Source of the DNA: Aureimonas phyllosphaerae
GTDB lineage: Bacteria; Pseudomonadota; Alphaproteobacteria; Rhizobiales; Rhizobiaceae
Direction: 5' to 3'
Assembly (NCBI RefSeq): GCF_900113065.1
Contig: NZ_FOOA01000003.1
Location: 248,001 to 312,000 of the forward strand
DNA: 64,000 nucleotides
The notes under the pieces were generated by a model, which was not told the origin of the DNA, searched no databases, and saw nothing but the letters and a program-made list of their open reading frames with translations. The position numbers and the translations under genes were made by a program. This document shows, piece after piece, positions 16,987 to 24,436 of the stretch (position 1 is its first letter; every line of letters starts with the position of its first letter).

Positions 16987-18054
16987 TCACTCGGCCGCGG
17001 CGGCCAGCGCGCGGCGCTGGTTGGCCATGCGCACGGCAAGGCGGAAAGCCTCGCGCGTCGCGCCGAGATCCGCCTTGCCCTGGCCGGCGATGTCGTAGGC
17101 CGTGCCGTGGGCGGGCGTGCAGAGCGGGAACGGCAGGCCGCCCATCATGGTCACGCCCTTGTCGAAGCCGATCAGCTTCATCGCGATCTGGCCCTGGTCG
17201 TGGTACATGGTCAGCACCGCGTGCCAGCCGTCCTTGAAGGCGCGCAGGAACACCGTGTCGGCCGGGAACGGCCCGTCCACCTCGTAGCCCGCCTCCTTGG
17301 CGGCCCGCACGGCGGGCTCGATGATCTCGATCTCCTCCATGCCGAAGGCGCCGCCGTCGCCTGCATGCGGGTTCAGACCGTTGATCGCGATGCGCGGACG
17401 CTCGATGCCCGACTGCTTCAGGCAATCGTGGGTGAGCTTCACCTCGGCGAGGATCGCCTCGACCGACAAGTGGTCCGAGACCTCCTTCAGAGGGATGTGC
17501 GAGGTGACGCGCGCGTTCCAGACCTTCTCCAGAACGTTGAACTCACGCACCTTGCCGGCAAAGCCGGTGACGTCGACCACGAAGCGGATCTCGTCGTCGT
17601 AGCCGGGATAGGCGTGGCGCATCGCCTGCTTGTTGAACGGCGTGAAGATCACGGCGTCCGCCCGGCCGGCATGGGCCATCTCGAGAGCGCGGCGGAAATT
17701 GGTGGTGGCGAAGGTGCCGCCCTCGAGCGTCGCCTCGCCGCGGCGCACGTCCTCGACGGCCAGGTTCTTGAGGTCGATCATCACCGGGCGGGAGCCGTCG
17801 CCGATGTGATCGACATCGCTGGCCTCGCCGAGGTCGAGCGTCACGCCGGCCTCGCGGGCACCGCGATCGAGAATGCGGCGGTCACCGAACACCACGACGC
17901 TGGCGCGCTCGTTGGTCTCCGGGTCGGCCAGCAGCATGGCGGCCAGTTCCGGGCTGATGCCGGCGGGGTCGCCCATGGCAAGTGCCACGATCGGACGATC
18001 CGCTGCGTTGGTCGCGAAAGCCATTCCCAGTCCTCCCGAATGAAGCTTGCCCAT
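16987..18054 (-). CDS. pdxA2: PdxA2-type 4-phosphosugar-acid dehydrogenase
   Basis: A 355-residue PdxA-family metal- and NAD-dependent oxidative decarboxylase. It has the fingerprints LAMGDPAGISPEL, VTSHIPLKEVSDHL, GLNPHAGDGG, GPFPADTVF and MYHDQGQIAMKLIGF, with the three metal-binding histidines in the second, third and fifth. True PdxA serves vitamin B6 synthesis. PdxA2 paralogues oxidise 4-phospho-D-threonate or -erythronate to dihydroxyacetone phosphate. Its neighbours (kinase, isomerase, TTT transporter, divergent GntR) point to the catabolic role. It is the first gene of the minus-strand operon, and a GntR-type operator sits just upstream. The start may be the internal ATG at residue 11. 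Confidence 0.88.
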   Translation of the reverse strand: MGKLHSGGLGMAFATNAADRPIVALAMGDPAGISPELAAMLLADPETNERASVVVFGDRRILDRGAREAGVTLDLGEASDVDHIGDGSRPVMIDLKNLAVEDVRRGEATLEGGTFATTNFRRALEMAHAGRADAVIFTPFNKQAMRHAYPGYDDEIRFVVDVTGFAGKVREFNVLEKVWNARVTSHIPLKEVSDHLSVEAILAEVKLTHDCLKQSGIERPRIAINGLNPHAGDGGAFGMEEIEIIEPAVRAAKEAGYEVDGPFPADTVFLRAFKDGWHAVLTMYHDQGQIAMKLIGFDKGVTMMGGLPFPLCTPAHGTAYDIAGQGKADLGATREAFRLAVRMANQRRALAAAAE

Positions 18055-18097
18055 AGCGCTATCCTATTCGCATGCACGCATCAAGCCTTTTTCATTT

Positions 18098-18112
18098 TGT
18101 ATTCTGCATACA
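18098..18112. promoter_or_regulatory. Candidate GntR/FCD operator
   Basis: A perfect palindrome TGTAT-TCTGC-ATACA in the 163-bp divergent region between the PdxA2 operon and the GntR gene. The surrounding bases are AT-rich against a GC-rich genome. FCD-type GntR regulators commonly bind TNGTATACNA-like dyads, so this is the obvious autoregulatory and operon operator. It is not verified. Confidence 0.65.
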
Positions 18113-18217
18113 GCATTCGCGTTTGACGGTTTGGTGATGTTGTGGTGTGTGGAGCCAATCCGCGCGGGAGCCACGACGCTTCGGATGCCGAGCGTCGGGT
18201 TCGATAGGGAGGGATCG

Positions 18218-18916
18218 ATGAGCGATACGATGTCTGCGTCTCGTCCGATCGACGGAGCCGTCGGGACGGATCTTGGGCGCATCTCGCGGACCTCGCTGCA
18301 CGACACGATCGTCGGGCGGCTGCGCGACATGATCATCGAAGGCGCGCTGGAGCCCGGCTCACGGCTGCACGAGGGGCAGCTCGGCGAACAGCTCGGCGTC
18401 TCCCGTACGCCGTTGCGCGAGGCGATCAAGTATCTGGCGAGCGAAGGTCTCGTGGAGCTCGTGCCGAGCCGGGGCGCCGTGGTGCGACGCTTCGGCCGCA
18501 AGGACGTCCACGATATGTTGATCGTCCTGCGCGAGCTCGAGCATCTCGCGGGCCGGCTCGCGTGCGAGGCCGGCAGCGATGCGGGGATCGCCGCCGTTCG
18601 ACGGGCGCACGACGCGATGATCGATCGCTACAAGGCACGCGACCGCCTCGCCTATTACAAGCTCAACCAGGAGATTCACACCCGCATCGTCGAGCTGTCG
18701 GGCAACGCCGCGCTGATGCACGTCCATGCCGGCCTGCAGATGCGCCTGAAGCGCGTCCGCTTCATCGCCCACGAGGGCGCGGACAAATGGGCGGCGGCCG
18801 TCGCCGAACACGAGGAGATGATCGCCGCGCTCGAAAAGCGCGATGGCCCCGCCTTGTCCGAGATCCTCACCCGCCACCTGTCCCGTGCCTGGGACCGCGT
18901 GGCGGACATGATCTGA
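18218..18916 (+). CDS. GntR-family transcriptional regulator, FCD (FadR) subfamily
   Basis: A 232-residue regulator. The N-terminal winged helix-turn-helix (about 30-90) contains IVGRLRDMIIEGALEPGSRL and LGVSRTPLREAIKYLASEGLV, the classic GntR recognition helix. The C-terminal FCD effector domain carries the expected metal or ligand histidines (NQEIHTRIVELSGN, EHEEMIAAL, LTRHLSRAW). I chose ATG 18218 with AGGGAGGG upstream; the longer frame adds an unrelated leader. It is divergent from the PdxA2-kinase-TTT operon and probably represses it until the transported acid or an intermediate binds. Confidence 0.9.
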   Translation: MSDTMSASRPIDGAVGTDLGRISRTSLHDTIVGRLRDMIIEGALEPGSRLHEGQLGEQLGVSRTPLREAIKYLASEGLVELVPSRGAVVRRFGRKDVHDMLIVLRELEHLAGRLACEAGSDAGIAAVRRAHDAMIDRYKARDRLAYYKLNQEIHTRIVELSGNAALMHVHAGLQMRLKRVRFIAHEGADKWAAAVAEHEEMIAALEKRDGPALSEILTRHLSRAWDRVADMI

Positions 18917-18921
18917 CGGCT

Positions 18922-19584
18922 CTAGGCGTCTGCTGCTGCAGGCGCCGTCAGGCGCTTGTCCCAATCCAGCATCCGCCCCTTGAGGGCCGAGCGGAAGCGC
19001 GCCGCCTTCGGAAAATCCCAGTTCGGATCGCCGCCGAGAAAGAGGTCGAGGAAGGGGATCGCAAGGTCCGGATCGCTTGCGACGTTTTCGCGGAACGACG
19101 CCCAGGACCGCAGTTCCAGCGCCTGCGACGACAGGTGGATCCCCTCGAGGTCCTGCTCGGCGAGCACCTTGTCCAGCACCGTGATGCAGAACTCGAAATA
19201 GAAGACGCCCTCCGGCCAGAAGGCGACGAGCGCCTCCTCGGGACGGGCGAGGTCGCCGCCCTTCGGCCGCGCCGCGCCGCCCGTCACCGGCCGGTTGCGG
19301 ATCAGGCTCGACAGCAGCATGCCAGCGGCGAAATGGCTGAAGTCGCGCCGGTCGCGATCGGCGAGCGAGCGCTGCGCATCGAACTGGCGCATCCATTCCA
19401 GGAAGGCGCGCGTCAGGCTGCGCTGCGTCAGCGTCATGTGGACGCCATAGCGGACGTTGAACTGCCCGAGCGCGATGTCGACCGTGCGCGAAAAGTCGCC
19501 GAGGCGACGGATCGACCGGCGGAGCGACTGGCGACCGCCGGCGTCGGCGGCTTCGAGACTGAGCGTCAGGACGGGGTCGTTCAC
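18922..19584 (-). CDS. Protein of unknown function
   Basis: A 220-residue soluble protein that I do not recognise. It begins MNDPVLTLSLEAADAGGRQS and is rich in charged helices. There is no signal peptide or clear membrane segment, and no nucleotide-binding or catalytic signature that I can name. Its codon use and GC content match the neighbours, and a downstream partner in the same direction (19613-20317) lies only 28 bp upstream in transcription order. Its stop is 5 bp from the stop of the convergent GntR gene. The pair may act together; no function can be offered. Confidence 0.6.
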   Translation of the reverse strand: MNDPVLTLSLEAADAGGRQSLRRSIRRLGDFSRTVDIALGQFNVRYGVHMTLTQRSLTRAFLEWMRQFDAQRSLADRDRRDFSHFAAGMLLSSLIRNRPVTGGAARPKGGDLARPEEALVAFWPEGVFYFEFCITVLDKVLAEQDLEGIHLSSQALELRSWASFRENVASDPDLAIPFLDLFLGGDPNWDFPKAARFRSALKGRMLDWDKRLTAPAAADA

Positions 19585-19612
19585 GGGACGCGGCGCCTCG
19601 CTTAGCGATGGT

Positions 19613-20317
19613 TCAGGGAAGGTAGGGGATGGTCGAGCGCCAGGCAGCGCCGAGATCGGTGAAACGCTCGTCGCGCATCAGCGTGCGCCACCGCGGTCCC
19701 TCGGCCTCGACGGCGCGCTGCGCGCCGACGAGCGCCAGTTCGCCGGACGCCCCGCTGTCGCGTCGCACGAGAACGCCGAGCCAGACCGCCAGCGCCATGT
19801 GATCGTTCACCGCCGCGCTGTCCTCGGGGTCGACGGGGCCCAGCGCGCTGGTGAGGCAGGGCCGCGCCGCGCCGACCGCGGCGAGGCGCCCCGCCGCACG
19901 GGCCGCTGCCGTCACCGTATCCTCGTCGCGGACCCGGCGGCCGAGATCCTCGGACGCCATCGCCAGCCGCAATTCCGAGACCACGGCGTCGCGCGGGCCG
20001 CCGAGCGACAGGACCTCGCGGCACAGCGCGTAGAGATCGGCGCTTTCGACCGGCGCGCCCGCGCCCATCAGCGAGGTCGCCATGCGGTCCAGCGTGCGCG
20101 ACACGTCGGCGCCGCCGCGCGGGATCACGCGCTCGGCCACCTTCTCGGCGCGCGACAGCACCCCGTCCGCCATCCGGGCGAGACGCCGGGCCGGCTCCGG
20201 CGTACCGATCAGCCGGGCCGAGATCGTGCCCGCCGCCGCTTCCTGGCGAATCGATGTCCGCAGGTCCCGGATGCCTTCCTTGAGTGGCAGCGTCAGATTA
20301 TGGGGATGGGGCAACAT
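19613..20317 (-). CDS. Protein of unknown function
   Basis: A 234-residue, alanine- and arginine-rich, probably all-helical soluble protein, not recognised. It starts MLPHPHNLTLPLKEG. No signal peptide, membrane helix or known motif is evident. It is transcribed toward, and probably with, the unknown gene at 18922-19584. It is divergent from the SorC regulator across 103 bp, so its expression could be affected by that regulator, although nothing in its sequence suggests sugar metabolism. Confidence 0.6.
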   Translation of the reverse strand: MLPHPHNLTLPLKEGIRDLRTSIRQEAAAGTISARLIGTPEPARRLARMADGVLSRAEKVAERVIPRGGADVSRTLDRMATSLMGAGAPVESADLYALCREVLSLGGPRDAVVSELRLAMASEDLGRRVRDEDTVTAAARAAGRLAAVGAARPCLTSALGPVDPEDSAAVNDHMALAVWLGVLVRRDSGASGELALVGAQRAVEAEGPRWRTLMRDERFTDLGAAWRSTIPYLP

Positions 20318-20420
20318 GAAGCTCTCCGAACTGGTGCGACGAATACCATACGAACGGCGGAAGCATGAGACGTTTTCCTGACAGCGCGCAGCCCCTCACC
20401 TCCAACGCGCGACGGCCTCT

Positions 20421-21419
20421 ATGCGATGCGTCGTGCCGGGGGCATTCTTGAAGGGCCGCTCGCGCAACGGCGCGGAAGCGCCCGCCACCGACACCCGCGC
20501 CGACCGCATGCGCGTGCGCGCGGCCTGGATGTACTACGTCGAGGAGATGACGCAGAGCGACATCGCCGCGGCTCTCGACATCGGCCGCGTCAGCGTGGTG
20601 CGCCTCCTGGCCGAAGCGCGCGCACGCGGCGAGGTGCGCATCTCGGTGTCCGGCGCGCTGGCCGAGCTGACCGAGGCCGAGCGGGCACTCGAGCGTCGCT
20701 ACGGCCTGCGCAGCGCGGTCGTCGCGCCGGCGCCCGGCAAGGGCGAGGACCCGTCCAGCGCCATCAGCGCGGCGATCGGCGGCGTTCTCTCCGGTGCGGT
20801 CGCCAGCGGCATGACGGTCGGCCTCGGGTGGGGTCGCACGCTCCTCGAATCGCTGCCCTTCATCGAGCCGCACGCGCTGGAGGAAATGCGCGTCGTCTCG
20901 CTGCTCGGCGGCATCAACCAGGCGCACCGCTTCAACCCGGCCGAGTTCGTCTGGCGCTTCGCGCAGATCTTCAACGGCGACGCCTTCCTCCTCAGCGCCC
21001 CGGCGATCGTCGACAGCCCGGAGACGAAGACGGCCCTCGTCGAGCGCTGCGGCCTCGGCTCGACGCTCGAGATGGCGGAGAAGCTCGACCTCGTGGTCCT
21101 CAGCGTCGGCGGCATCGAGAAGAACGCCACGACCTACCGCACCGGCTACATCGCCGAGGCCGAGCGGCGCTCGCTGGAAAAGGCCGGCGCGGTGGGCGAT
21201 CTCCTGTTTCATTTCCTGGACCGCGACGGAAACTTGGTGGATCATGCCATCAACGAGCGCATCGTCTCCGCCGACATGGCGGCGATTCGCAGGGCGCCCG
21301 AGCGGATCCTCGCATCGGGCGGCCCCGAGAAGATTGCGGTCCTCAAGGCCGCCCTCGCCTTTCTGAAGCCGACGGTGCTGGTCACCGACGAGACCACGGC
21401 CCAGCGGCTTCTCGACTGA
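20421..21419 (+). CDS. SorC-family transcriptional regulator of the glucitol-type PTS operon
   Basis: A 332-residue SorC/DeoR-like regulator. The helix-turn-helix is at about residues 30-65 (AAWMYYVEEMTQSDIAAALD, VSVVRLLAEARARGEV). The C-terminal sugar-phosphate-binding domain has the family landmarks GLGWGRTLLESLPFI, VVSLLGGINQ and LDLVVLSVGGI. SorC proteins sense phosphorylated sugars or polyols. It is immediately upstream of gutM and the PTS genes and probably controls them through the AT-rich gap at 21420-21516. It is a paralogue of the second SorC gene at 32714-33751. The start may lie further in, near MRVRAAW. Confidence 0.9.
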   Translation: MRCVVPGAFLKGRSRNGAEAPATDTRADRMRVRAAWMYYVEEMTQSDIAAALDIGRVSVVRLLAEARARGEVRISVSGALAELTEAERALERRYGLRSAVVAPAPGKGEDPSSAISAAIGGVLSGAVASGMTVGLGWGRTLLESLPFIEPHALEEMRVVSLLGGINQAHRFNPAEFVWRFAQIFNGDAFLLSAPAIVDSPETKTALVERCGLGSTLEMAEKLDLVVLSVGGIEKNATTYRTGYIAEAERRSLEKAGAVGDLLFHFLDRDGNLVDHAINERIVSADMAAIRRAPERILASGGPEKIAVLKAALAFLKPTVLVTDETTAQRLLD

Positions 21420-21435
21420 CCCGAGCCCTTTCAAC

Positions 21436-21467
21436 GAACATGTTGACACAACGCAAGTCAAATGTTC
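21436..21467. promoter_or_regulatory. Candidate SorC operator/promoter region before gutM
   Basis: The gap before gutM holds GAACAT (21436) and ATGTTC (21462) as an inverted pair. AACATGTT at 21437 is itself palindromic, and TTGACA at 21443 matches a -35 hexamer. CAAATGT (21459-21465) recurs in other intergenic regions of this locus. No good -10 was found. Confidence 0.45.
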
Positions 21468-21516
21468 ACTTGGCCGAAAGGAAGCGGGGACGGACGCTTT
21501 CCGGGAGGCGAAGGGC

Positions 21517-21948
21517 ATGACGGGTTGGCAGATCGCGCTGGCGCTCCTGGCGCTGGCTTGGGCGCTTCAATGCGTGGGAACCATGATCCAGGTGCGGCGC
21601 TATCGCGACGCGTTCCGCGACCTCAGCGGCTCGTCGGATGACGGGTGGATGGGGGTCGGCAAGGGCGGCGGCGCGCTGCGCGGCGCGGCCATCGCCATGA
21701 TCACCGTCTCGCCCGAGGGCCGCGTGTGCCGCGCGACGAGCCTCGAGGGCCGCACGGTCTTCGCCAAGGCCCGGCGCCTCTCCGACCTCGAAGGCCGGCC
21801 GATGACGGACGTCCGGGCCGAGGCCGGGACGCGCCGCCGCGAGCCGCTCGCCGCCGCGATCCTCAGCGCGCTCGACCAGATCGACCAGACCCGCGCGCGC
21901 CAGAACCCGTCACCGGAGGCGCGGCACGGCGAGCCGCTGCCGGCCTGA
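21517..21948 (+). CDS. gutM: GutM family transcriptional activator/accessory protein
   Basis: A 143-residue GutM-like protein. An N-terminal membrane helix (WQIALALLALAWALQCVGTM) is followed by IQVRRYRDAF and GVGKGGGALRGAAIAMITVSPEGRV, the conserved GutM core. GutM is the glucitol operon activator of enteric bacteria. Its consistent position next to glucitol PTS genes supports the call here. The helix suggests it sits at the membrane, possibly sensing or stabilising the transporter. The gene lies 78 bp upstream of the EIIC gene in the same operon. Confidence 0.85.
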   Translation: MTGWQIALALLALAWALQCVGTMIQVRRYRDAFRDLSGSSDDGWMGVGKGGGALRGAAIAMITVSPEGRVCRATSLEGRTVFAKARRLSDLEGRPMTDVRAEAGTRRREPLAAAILSALDQIDQTRARQNPSPEARHGEPLPA

Positions 21949-22025
21949 TCCCGGCCGACGGGACCAAGATACCAGACACGAACGTCGCAACGCCCCGACA
22001 CGGGGCACGGCTGGGAGGGCCGCTC

Positions 22026-22877
22026 ATGCTGACGATGATGATCCTGGCGCAGGGGGCAGCGGATCTCGCCGCCCACGGCGCCGTCCATGCTCAAGCTCTT
22101 GCCGATCCGGCGCTCGCGGCGGCGCTGACCGATGCGGCGGCGCATCACGGCGCGACCGCGGCCGACGCTGCGCATCACGGCGCGACCCTCCTCGCCCAGG
22201 CGACCGATCCCGGCGCGGCGGGCACGGCGGCGGCGACCGCCCCGGCGTCCGGCGGCGGCGCGATCTCGGCCGACGAATACGCCCGGCGTGTGCAGCAGCT
22301 GTCGGCCACCGGCAACCAGGAAGAGCAGCTCGGCTGGCTCGCCACGATCGGCCGCCACTTCATCGGCGTCTTCCAGAAGGGCGGCGAGGTCTTCCTTGGC
22401 TTCGTCACCGGCATCATCCCGACGCTGGTCGTGCTGATGACGGCCTTCTACGCGCTCACCGGCATGATCGGCGAGGAGCGCGTCCATGGCCTCGCCCAGA
22501 AGGCCGGCCGCATCGCGCTGACCCGCTACACCGTGCTGCCGGTCCTCTCGATGTTCTTCCTGACCAACCCGATGGCCTACACGTTCGGCACCTTCCTCGA
22601 AGAGAAGCACAAGCCGGCCTTCTACGATTCGGCCGTCTCGTTCTGCCACCCGATCCTCGGGCTCTTCCCGCATGCCAATGCCGGCGAATACTTCGTCTGG
22701 GGCGGCGTGCTCGTCGCGCTCCTGGAGCTCGAGAACCGCGGCGTCATCCCGGCCGGCTACCACATCAATCTTGCGATCTACTACTTCATCGTCGGCGTGG
22801 TGGCGATCCTCCTGCGCGGCATCGTCACCGAGCGCGTCACGCGCTTCCTCGCCGCGCGCGAAGGCGTGACGCTCTAA
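22026..22877 (+). CDS. srlA: PTS glucitol/sorbitol transporter EIIC component with an N-terminal extension
   Basis: A 283-residue membrane protein, about 100 residues longer than E. coli SrlA. The conserved EIIC part starts near residue 95 ([20 protein letters not shown]) and includes [19 protein letters not shown], a [22 protein letters not shown] loop and [13 protein letters not shown]. The extension (about 1-90) is Ala/Gly-rich with a repeated AHHGAT unit. It begins with a hydrophobic stretch that could act as a signal or membrane anchor. The start is ATG 22026; longer frames upstream overlap gutM. It forms the polyol channel with the EIIBC protein. Confidence 0.88.
   Translation: MLTMMILAQGAADLAAHGAVHAQALADPALAAALTDAAAHHGATAADAAHHGATLLAQATDPGAAGTAAATAPASGGGAISADEYARRVQQLSATGNQEEQLGWLATIGRHFIGVFQKGGEVFLGFVTGIIPTLVVLMTAFYALTGMIGEERVHGLAQKAGRIALTRYTVLPVLSMFFLTNPMAYTFGTFLEEKHKPAFYDSAVSFCHPILGLFPHANAGEYFVWGGVLVALLELENRGVIPAGYHINLAIYYFIVGVVAILLRGIVTERVTRFLAAREGVTL
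22140..22187 (+). repeat. 18-bp direct repeat inside the EIIC extension
   Basis: GCGCATCACGGCGCGACC occurs at 22140-22157 and again at 22170-22187, 30 bp apart and in frame. It encodes the duplicated AHHGAT segment. It looks like a recent tandem duplication. Confidence 0.9.
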
Positions 22878-22899
22878 GGCCCCGGGGAGGATCGAACCC

Positions 22900-23943
22900 A
22901 TGACCAAGACCTTCAAGGCCATTCGCGTATCCCAGGGCAAGGGCGGCTGGGGCGGCCCGCTGGTGATCCAGCCGACGCCTGAGCGCGATAAGATCGTGGC
23001 GGTGACCGGCGGCGGCATCCCGCCCGTCGCCCAGCGCCTCGCCGAACTGACGGGCGCCACCGTCGTCGACGGGTTCCGCAATCCGCCGCTGGAGTCGGAG
23101 ATGGCGGCCGTCGTGATCGACTGCGGCGGCACGGCCCGCTGCGGCGTCTACGCCCGTAAGCGCATCCCGACGATCAACATCATGCCGGTCGGCCAGTCCG
23201 GTCCGCTCGCCCAGTTCATCACCGAGGACATCTACGTCTCCGGCGTGACGCCGGACGACATGGCGCCCGCCGACGGCACCGCTGCAACGGCGGGACAACA
23301 GGCCGCCTCGCCCGCCGCGATGGGCCAGCCGACGGCCGCGCCGCGTTCGTTCTCCTCGCCCGCCGAGGCGACCGCCGCGCTCGGCGGCGCGATGCCGGCT
23401 TCCAACCAGGGCGGCCTCATCGGCGCGATCACGAGCGTCGGCCGCGTCATGGGCCGCGCGGTCGGCATCTTCTTCAATGCCGGCCGGCGCACGATCGACA
23501 TGGTAGTGCGCAACGTCCTGCCGTTCATGGCCTTCGTGACCATGCTGATCGGCATCATCCTCTACACCGGCATCGGCGACCTTCTTGCCGCGCCGCTCGG
23601 GCCGCTCGCCAACAACATCCTCGGGCTCGTGGTCCTGTCGGCGATCTGCGCCCTACCGTTCCTGTCGCCGATCCTCGGCCCCGGCGCGGTCATCGCGCAG
23701 GTGATCGGCGTCGCCATCATCGGTCCGCAGATCGCCAATGGCACCATCGCCCCGGCGATGGCCCTGCCGGCGCTGTTCGCCTACAACGCGCAGGTCGGCT
23801 GCGACTTCGTGCCGGTCGGCCTTGCGCTCGGCGAAGCCAAGCCGAAGACGATCGAGATCGGCGTGCCGGCGGTGCTCATCAGCCGCCAGATCACCGGGCC
23901 GATCGCCGTCCTGATCGCCTGGGGCGCGAGCTTCCTGCTCTGA
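22900..23943 (+). CDS. srlE: PTS glucitol/sorbitol transporter EIIBC component
   Basis: A 347-residue EIIBC protein. The N-terminal EIIB domain (about 1-115) has the signature [20 protein letters not shown] and [21 protein letters not shown]75 is the likely phosphorylated cysteine. A Pro/Ala-rich linker (about 125-165) leads to the membrane EIIC part, which includes [20 protein letters not shown] and [21 protein letters not shown]. It takes phosphate from EIIA and phosphorylates the polyol during import. It follows the EIIC gene by 22 bp. Confidence 0.92.
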   Translation: MTKTFKAIRVSQGKGGWGGPLVIQPTPERDKIVAVTGGGIPPVAQRLAELTGATVVDGFRNPPLESEMAAVVIDCGGTARCGVYARKRIPTINIMPVGQSGPLAQFITEDIYVSGVTPDDMAPADGTAATAGQQAASPAAMGQPTAAPRSFSSPAEATAALGGAMPASNQGGLIGAITSVGRVMGRAVGIFFNAGRRTIDMVVRNVLPFMAFVTMLIGIILYTGIGDLLAAPLGPLANNILGLVVLSAICALPFLSPILGPGAVIAQVIGVAIIGPQIANGTIAPAMALPALFAYNAQVGCDFVPVGLALGEAKPKTIEIGVPAVLISRQITGPIAVLIAWGASFLL

Positions 23944-23950
23944 CACGACA

Positions 23951-23987
23951 AGGCGGGGCGGATGCACCTCTGCTCGCCCCGCCCTTT
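23951..23987 (+). promoter_or_regulatory. Intercistronic hairpin between the EIIBC and EIIA genes
   Basis: GGCGGGGCG (23952-23960) pairs with CGCCCCGCC (23975-23983) across a 14-base loop and is followed by CTTTCCC. The short T-run suggests partial termination or 3'-end protection rather than full termination, since the operon continues. Confidence 0.45.
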
Positions 23988-24023
23988 CCCTGACTGCGGG
24001 CCTCGCCCGCCCGAGGAGCCTTC

Positions 24024-24404
24024 ATGACCCAGTTCCTGCGCACCCGCGTCACCGCCGTCGGCCCGGACGTCCCCGATCTTCTGGAAGGCGGCGTCCTCAT
24101 CCTCTTCGCCGACGGCGCTCCGCCGGAGCTGGCCGAGGTCTCTGTCCTCCATTCGGTGGTGGGCGAGCCGACCGCTGAGGCACCGGTCGCCGGTGTTCCC
24201 ATCCGCGTCGGTGCGGTCGAAGCCCGTCTGACCGGCATCGGCGATCTCGCGTGGGCCAAGGTGCGCGACATCGGCCACGTCGTCATCAACTTCAACGGGC
24301 TCGCCGCGCCCGAGCGTCCGGGCGAACTGACGGCGACCGCGGTCGATGGCGGCGAGCTTGCGGCCGCCCTCCAGCCCGGCGCCGAGATCATCATCGGCGA
24401 CTGA
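24024..24404 (+). CDS. srlB: PTS glucitol/sorbitol transporter EIIA component
   Basis: A 126-residue cytoplasmic EIIA of the glucitol family, of normal length. The conserved segment ELAEVSVLHSVVGEP holds the likely phosphorylated histidine (His about residue 43). VINFNGLAAPERPGELTA and the C-terminal LQPGAEIIIGD are also typical. It passes phosphate from HPr to EIIB. It lies between the EIIBC gene and the HPr-EI fusion, so all five PTS functions are encoded in order. Confidence 0.92.
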   Translation: MTQFLRTRVTAVGPDVPDLLEGGVLILFADGAPPELAEVSVLHSVVGEPTAEAPVAGVPIRVGAVEARLTGIGDLAWAKVRDIGHVVINFNGLAAPERPGELTATAVDGGELAAALQPGAEIIIGD

Positions 24405-24436
24405 GCCTCCCTGCCCTCACCATCGGATTTCGAGCC

